Part shown: piece by piece, positions 59,477 to 64,000 of the stretch
Layout: each line of letters opens with the position of its first letter
Position numbering within the stretch: position 1 is the stretch's first letter
Origin: Cytophagales bacterium
GTDB lineage: Bacteria > Bacteroidota > Bacteroidia > Cytophagales > Spirosomataceae
Assembly: GCA_024742395.1 (NCBI GenBank)
Contig: JANSYO010000001.1
Coordinates: forward strand, 62,001-126,000
Length of the DNA: 64,000 nt
Direction of reading: 5' to 3'
Notes under the pieces: generated by a model
The model's input: only the letters and a program-made list of their open reading frames with translations
Database searches by the model: none
What the model was told of the DNA's origin: nothing
Program-made: the position numbers and the translations under genes

Positions 59477-61933
59477 CTATTCATTTTTAAGGCTATTAAC
59501 CGGATTCATTAAAGCAGCATTGATGCTTTTATAACTGATAATCAAAAAGGTGGTCAATAGTGTTGTCATACCCGCAACTACAAAAATCCACCATTCAATA
59601 TTTATTCTGTATTCAAAGTCCTGAAGCCACATATCCATCAAATAATAACCAAGCGGAAAAGCAATCAATAAAGAAATAGAGACCAGTTTGAAGAAATCCC
59701 AGGTCAGCATTGTCACGATTTGTACAACCGAAGAACCCAGTGCTTTTCTTATTCCTATCTCTTTGAATCGTTGATCGGCAGTAAAGGTTACTAAGCCGAG
59801 AAGTCCGAGACAAGCAACAAAAATGGTAAGCATCGCAAAGACTCTAAGTACCTTATTCATATTGGCCTCTTTCTGGTAAGTTTCATTAAATAACTCATCC
59901 AAAAACGCATATTTGAACTCAATCCCTGAACCATAGTCGACCCATTTCTCTTCCATACTTTTTAATAAACCAGAAAGATCTGAAGTGCTGGTTTTAACTA
60001 TTAGGCTATAGTAAGGATTAATTGACATCATAAGAGGTTCTATCGGCTCCCTTAAAGAACGAGCATTGAAATCCTTTACAACCCCTATTACCGTAATGGT
60101 TTCTCTTCCTCCTTGTAAGTCAGTTAGTTTTCTGAATGTCTTTCCAATTGGCTCATCACTAATACCAAAAACTTTGGCGGCAGTTTCATTTATTATCACA
60201 TTTGATGTTTCATCTCCATACTCTTTCGAAAAATTTCTACCCGCTACCAGTTTCATCCCCATGGTTTCAATGTATTCCTCATCTATACCGTACTCCATTA
60301 TACGCCGAGTAAACTCAGCGTTTTCTCCGGCTTCAATGGTTTGAGAGCCCGTATCTGTAGGGCCTGCCGGGATGTATGCAGATTTGCTTATTTTTTGAAT
60401 TCTTGAATCCTTCAACAATTCTTCTTTGTAAGCATCTAGTTTATTTCCCAGTTTCCCGGCGTCTCTAAGTACAATTAATTGTTCACGTTCATAGCCTACA
60501 TCTTTACTTTGAATGAAATTCATTTGTGTATTCACCACCAATACACCAATTATTAGACAGGCTGATATAGTGAATTGAAAAACAACTAAAGAGCTTCTAA
60601 CTCCTTTGCTACTGCCTACGCTAAAACGTTTTTTGAGAGATTCTATAGGCTTAAAAGATGACATAAAGAAAGCAGGATACCCACCCGCTAACAGACTTAC
60701 CAAGAGGGTTAGAAGGACAAAAGAAAGTAAAACTTGAGGTATCACCAATGATTTGATTTCCAATGCCTTGCCAGCTAATTCATTAAAATAAGGCAGAGCC
60801 AATTTCATTATTAACAGACCAAGTAACATGGCTACCAACGTTGAGATAAATGACTCCGATAAGAACTGAAAAATGAGCTGCTTTTTATCAGAGCCAAGCA
60901 CCTTTCGCATACCTATTTCTTTTAACCTTTTTGAAGCACCGGCGGTTGAAAGATTCATAAAGTTTACACAAGCTATAAGTAGCATAAATAGGGCAATGGC
61001 TCCAAAAATGTATACCATCTTGATGTCTCCACCAGCTTCAAACTCTCCCACTCCTTTAAAATCGGAGTACAGATGAATCTCTCGAAGTGGCTGCAATAAA
61101 AAAGATAAAGAATTGCCTGAAGATAGAAATTCATCAAAATTCATCCCTAAGGCTTGCTCCATCTGTCCACTCATGTGCTTGCTGACAATTCGAGGTAGTT
61201 TTGACTCAAGAACCTCTGGTTCGGCAGATTTATCTAACAAAAGATATGTAGCATAGCTTCCAGATAACCACTGAGGCTTTTTCGATTCCTCAATACCCAA
61301 CATAGAAGCAAAGAAGTCAAAATGAAAGTGAGAGTTTTCAGGAATATCTTCAGTTACTCCGGTTACAGTGTATAACCCACCTAAATCAATATGCCCGTTA
61401 TCGTAGTATCCAATATCCTGAATATCCAGCACTTTACCCATCGGATCCTCTTCTCCAAAATACATCTTTGCCTGCTTTTCTGTCAGAATAACAGTATTTG
61501 GTTTTGTTAAAGCTTTTTCCGCATTTCCTTTTAAAAGAGGTAGTGTGAAAATGTCAAAGAAATTAGGGTCTACGAATGCCAAGGTGCCCTTATTTAAGAT
61601 TTGCTTATTGATATTAACCTTGACATCGGTATAGACTTTACCTATTCTTGTGGCATCTTCTACACCGGGTAATTCAGCTTTTAATGTTGCCGCAACGGGG
61701 GGCATTACATTAGATTCATGGATAATTTCATTACCCATTTTTCCATCCAGATTGACTCGGACAATTCTATCGGCTTTAGTATTGTACGCATCGTAACTGA
61801 GCTCATCTGCTACAAAAAGTGCAATGATCAAACAGGTAGCGATTCCGATGGCCAATCCAATAACATTGATTGAAAACATGACCTTGTTCTTGGCCAAAGA
61901 CCTAAAAGCAACTTTAATGTAATTGCGTATCAT
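59477..61933 (-). CDS. MacB/FtsX-type ABC permease (array member 9)
   Basis: An 818-residue permease beginning MIRNYIKVAFRSLAKNKVMFSINVIGLAIGIATCLIIALFV. Coupling motifs are RLKEIGMRKVLGSDKKQL and RFKEIGIRKALGSSVVQI; the tail is NPVNSLKNE. The first periplasmic domain has an insertion-like loop (LDIQDIGYYDNGHIDLGGLYTVTGV) not seen in its neighbours. It follows member 10 by only 2 bp, so the two are translationally coupled. Confidence 0.93.
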   Translation of the reverse strand: MIRNYIKVAFRSLAKNKVMFSINVIGLAIGIATCLIIALFVADELSYDAYNTKADRIVRVNLDGKMGNEIIHESNVMPPVAATLKAELPGVEDATRIGKVYTDVKVNINKQILNKGTLAFVDPNFFDIFTLPLLKGNAEKALTKPNTVILTEKQAKMYFGEEDPMGKVLDIQDIGYYDNGHIDLGGLYTVTGVTEDIPENSHFHFDFFASMLGIEESKKPQWLSGSYATYLLLDKSAEPEVLESKLPRIVSKHMSGQMEQALGMNFDEFLSSGNSLSFLLQPLREIHLYSDFKGVGEFEAGGDIKMVYIFGAIALFMLLIACVNFMNLSTAGASKRLKEIGMRKVLGSDKKQLIFQFLSESFISTLVAMLLGLLIMKLALPYFNELAGKALEIKSLVIPQVLLSFVLLTLLVSLLAGGYPAFFMSSFKPIESLKKRFSVGSSKGVRSSLVVFQFTISACLIIGVLVVNTQMNFIQSKDVGYEREQLIVLRDAGKLGNKLDAYKEELLKDSRIQKISKSAYIPAGPTDTGSQTIEAGENAEFTRRIMEYGIDEEYIETMGMKLVAGRNFSKEYGDETSNVIINETAAKVFGISDEPIGKTFRKLTDLQGGRETITVIGVVKDFNARSLREPIEPLMMSINPYYSLIVKTSTSDLSGLLKSMEEKWVDYGSGIEFKYAFLDELFNETYQKEANMNKVLRVFAMLTIFVACLGLLGLVTFTADQRFKEIGIRKALGSSVVQIVTMLTWDFFKLVSISLLIAFPLGYYLMDMWLQDFEYRINIEWWIFVVAGMTTLLTTFLIISYKSINAALMNPVNSLKNE

Positions 61934-61935
61934 AA

Positions 61936-64000
61936 CTATTCATTTTTTAAACTCTCTACAGGATTTATTGAAGCAGATCTGAACGAAAATAATCCTACGG
62001 CCGCACCGGCAACCGCTAAAACCACCATCGCAAAAAGAAACATTAATCCATAATTGACTCCATTATTGAATGTGAATAACTTGACATTGATAAACATGCC
62101 GGAAATCACTCCAAATGGAACCGCAACTACTGTGGCGATCAGTAATAATTTTAAGAATGACCAAGCCATCATTTTTATGATTTGAGAAACCTCGGCCCCC
62201 ATAACTTTTCTGATTCCGATTTCCTTCACTCGCTTTTCCGCCGAGTAAACCAGCATTCCTAATAAACCCATTAAGGCAATAATGAATATAATGACCCCGG
62301 TTATTCCGAAAAGTTTCATATCCTCTGCGGGGTAGTATCTTTCATATAAATCGGTGGCTAACCAAGAGCCTTCGGCCTCTAAATAATGGTTTTCTAAATG
62401 CCAGATTCGCTCAATTTCAGATTCAAAAAATTCATGATTTATAGACTCCTCTGTGAGAATAGAAGCAATGTGAAATTGATTTGGATTATACTGTAAAACC
62501 AATGGCTCTATTTCAAATTGATAGTTAAAATGACAGAAATTCTGAACCACACCCACAACAGTCAAAGGCTTATCCGATTCAAAAAAAACTTGTTTGCCGA
62601 TAGCCTCCTGAGAGGAGCCAAGATGTAGCCTTTCTACTGCCTTTTCGTTTAGCACTATCAAAGAAAGACTGGAGTCACTCTCAGAAGTCGGAATATTCTC
62701 TCCTGCCACAAAACTTAATCCCATATTCTGAATAAACTCTCTGTCTGCCGCATAGTAATAACTCAAGGTTCTTTCTGCCTTTGGCTCTGAGGCAATGCCT
62801 ATTCTAGCTGGCATATTCCCGAATAATTGAGATACCCTACCTACCTGCTTTACTTCTTTTAGATTCGATATTTCATGGATAACTGAGCTTTCTCCTTGGC
62901 CCTGCAAACTGAGATTATATATTCCTTTACGATTAAAATTCTCGTTTTCGGTAGCCATATAATTAAACTGATTATACATATGGCCCATCATAAAAATAAA
63001 ACCCAGGGTAACTGTAAACTGAATGACTATCAAAGCCCTACGAAAACCAACTTTTCCAAAAGTAGAGGGGGATATATTGCCTTTCAATACTTTTACAGGC
63101 TGGAAACCCGATAGAATTGTGGCCGGCATCAGTCCGGCTATCAGACCTAAAAGGAAAGTGAAAATGATAAATGAAATGATCACAAACTCGACATGGTCTA
63201 CCTCCCAGTGAATCCAGCTTACATGAAGATTATTTTTGGCCAGCCAAAGCAGAAAGAGTCCAAGACTTAGAGATAAGAATGAGATAATGACAGCTTCGCT
63301 TAAAAACTGACCTACAAGCTGTGTCCTTAAGGCACCCATTACTTTTCGAACTCCTACCTCCTTAGACCTGCTCAGAGATCTGGCAAGAGTCAAATTCACA
63401 TAATTGAAGGAAGCCAACAAAAGAATTAAAAGCGGAATGCTAAAATTGAAGTAAATGTCATTCAAATCTTCGACGTAAGGATTAAACTCAAGGCGGGTTC
63501 GTGCCGGCGAAATCTGATCAAATTCCTGGGCTTTAAAGCGTAACCTCTGATCTGAGTTAGCTAAAAAAGAGCCGGAAACTGCTTCTGATAGGTTATCTAA
63601 GACATGATCTATTTTTTTTAAATCATATCCCGGCACCAATTTAAGGTAAGTATGGCTCTGGAGGTCAGACCATTTCTCCGTTTCAGATTTATCCGCATTT
63701 TCATAGGTACTCATTGACACCATTGCATCCGCCTTAAACTGAGTTCGGGGCTTATGCTCCTTTAATACGCCGGTAATTCTAATAGCACCTTTGTCTGGGT
63801 GTTCCAGAGATTTCCCAATGGGATTCGTGTCGTTAAAATACCATTCAGCAGCCTCATGGCTAAGTACCATGGTATTAGGATCTGTAGAATAAGCCCCCTT
63901 CTCTAATGGAAAATTGAAGATTTCAAAAAACTCCGGCTCTGTGTAAATAGCATTAATATCCCTTGTTTTAAGCTTATTGCTTAGCACCCATCCAAACTCC
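61936..64000 (-). CDS. MacB/FtsX-type ABC permease (array member 10), 5' end cut by window
   Basis: The frame is open to the window edge, and the visible part begins EFGWVLSNKLKTRDINAIYTEPEFFEIFNFPL, which matches the middle of the first periplasmic domain in other members. About 687 residues are visible and roughly 110 at the N-terminus are missing. Coupling motifs are RSKEVGVRKVMGALRTQL and RVKEIGIRKVMGAEVSQI; the tail is NPVESLKNE. The array therefore continues beyond the window, and the promoter of operon C is not visible. Confidence 0.92.
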   Translation of the reverse strand, partial: EFGWVLSNKLKTRDINAIYTEPEFFEIFNFPLEKGAYSTDPNTMVLSHEAAEWYFNDTNPIGKSLEHPDKGAIRITGVLKEHKPRTQFKADAMVSMSTYENADKSETEKWSDLQSHTYLKLVPGYDLKKIDHVLDNLSEAVSGSFLANSDQRLRFKAQEFDQISPARTRLEFNPYVEDLNDIYFNFSIPLLILLLASFNYVNLTLARSLSRSKEVGVRKVMGALRTQLVGQFLSEAVIISFLSLSLGLFLLWLAKNNLHVSWIHWEVDHVEFVIISFIIFTFLLGLIAGLMPATILSGFQPVKVLKGNISPSTFGKVGFRRALIVIQFTVTLGFIFMMGHMYNQFNYMATENENFNRKGIYNLSLQGQGESSVIHEISNLKEVKQVGRVSQLFGNMPARIGIASEPKAERTLSYYYAADREFIQNMGLSFVAGENIPTSESDSSLSLIVLNEKAVERLHLGSSQEAIGKQVFFESDKPLTVVGVVQNFCHFNYQFEIEPLVLQYNPNQFHIASILTEESINHEFFESEIERIWHLENHYLEAEGSWLATDLYERYYPAEDMKLFGITGVIIFIIALMGLLGMLVYSAEKRVKEIGIRKVMGAEVSQIIKMMAWSFLKLLLIATVVAVPFGVISGMFINVKLFTFNNGVNYGLMFLFAMVVLAVAGAAVGLFSFRSASINPVESLKNE

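Overview
The window looks like a chromosomal segment of a marine-type member of Bacteroidota, most likely class Cytophagia. It is AT-rich. Start codons lack obvious Shine-Dalgarno sequences. The gene content is typical of the group: a lipoprotein form of TamA (TamL) next to TamB, an MlaEFD-type lipid transporter, DUF4097, DUF547 and DUF748 envelope proteins, and a very large set of roughly 800-residue MacB/FtsX-type permeases that lack their own ATPase domain. The genus cannot be fixed from the sequence alone.

Layout. 1-5.8 kb: the 3' part of rpoN (sigma-54), then a tightly packed signalling set (sigma-54 activator/response regulator, PAS histidine kinase, REC-PAS histidine kinase). 5.8-8.4 kb: YihY/BrkB membrane protein, AraC regulator, unknown gene. 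8.5-15.8 kb: tamB-tamL, overlapping by 4 bp. 15.8-22.4 kb: receiver protein, OmpA-like lipoprotein, bacteriophytochrome with a divergent heme oxygenase, small membrane protein, and two AsmA/LEA-like envelope proteins. 22.4-26.2 kb: MscS channel, AI-2E family protein, receiver protein, several tiny membrane proteins and an ECF sigma factor. 26.5-30.5 kb: mlaEFD, DUF547 lipoprotein and a small outer-membrane protein. 30.9-36.5 kb: two paralogous Crp/Fnr regulators bracketing a TolC protein, a MacB/LolD-type ATPase, a lipocalin-like lipoprotein and a DUF4097 beta-solenoid protein. 36.8 kb to the end: ten FtsX/MacB-type permeases, all on the minus strand, with one FG-GAP repeat protein among them; the last permease runs off the window.

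Main result. Four promoter regions share one architecture: upstream of the DUF4097 gene, the ATPase-TolC operon, and two permease operons. Each has a sigma-54-like promoter (TGGCA-Y/A, seven bases, then G-A/T) preceded by two 14-bp palindromes of the form GTTC-N6-GAAC, set exactly 20 bp apart. The palindrome centres lie 63-65 and 83-85 bp upstream of the -24 GG in all four cases. This is the geometry of a bacterial enhancer-binding protein acting on RpoN. It ties the dispersed permeases, their likely ATPase, the outer-membrane channel and a surface solenoid protein into one regulon. Within the permease array, decayed permease tails and a roughly 160-bp direct repeat flanking one permease show how the array grows. 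No periplasmic adaptor gene is visible in the window.
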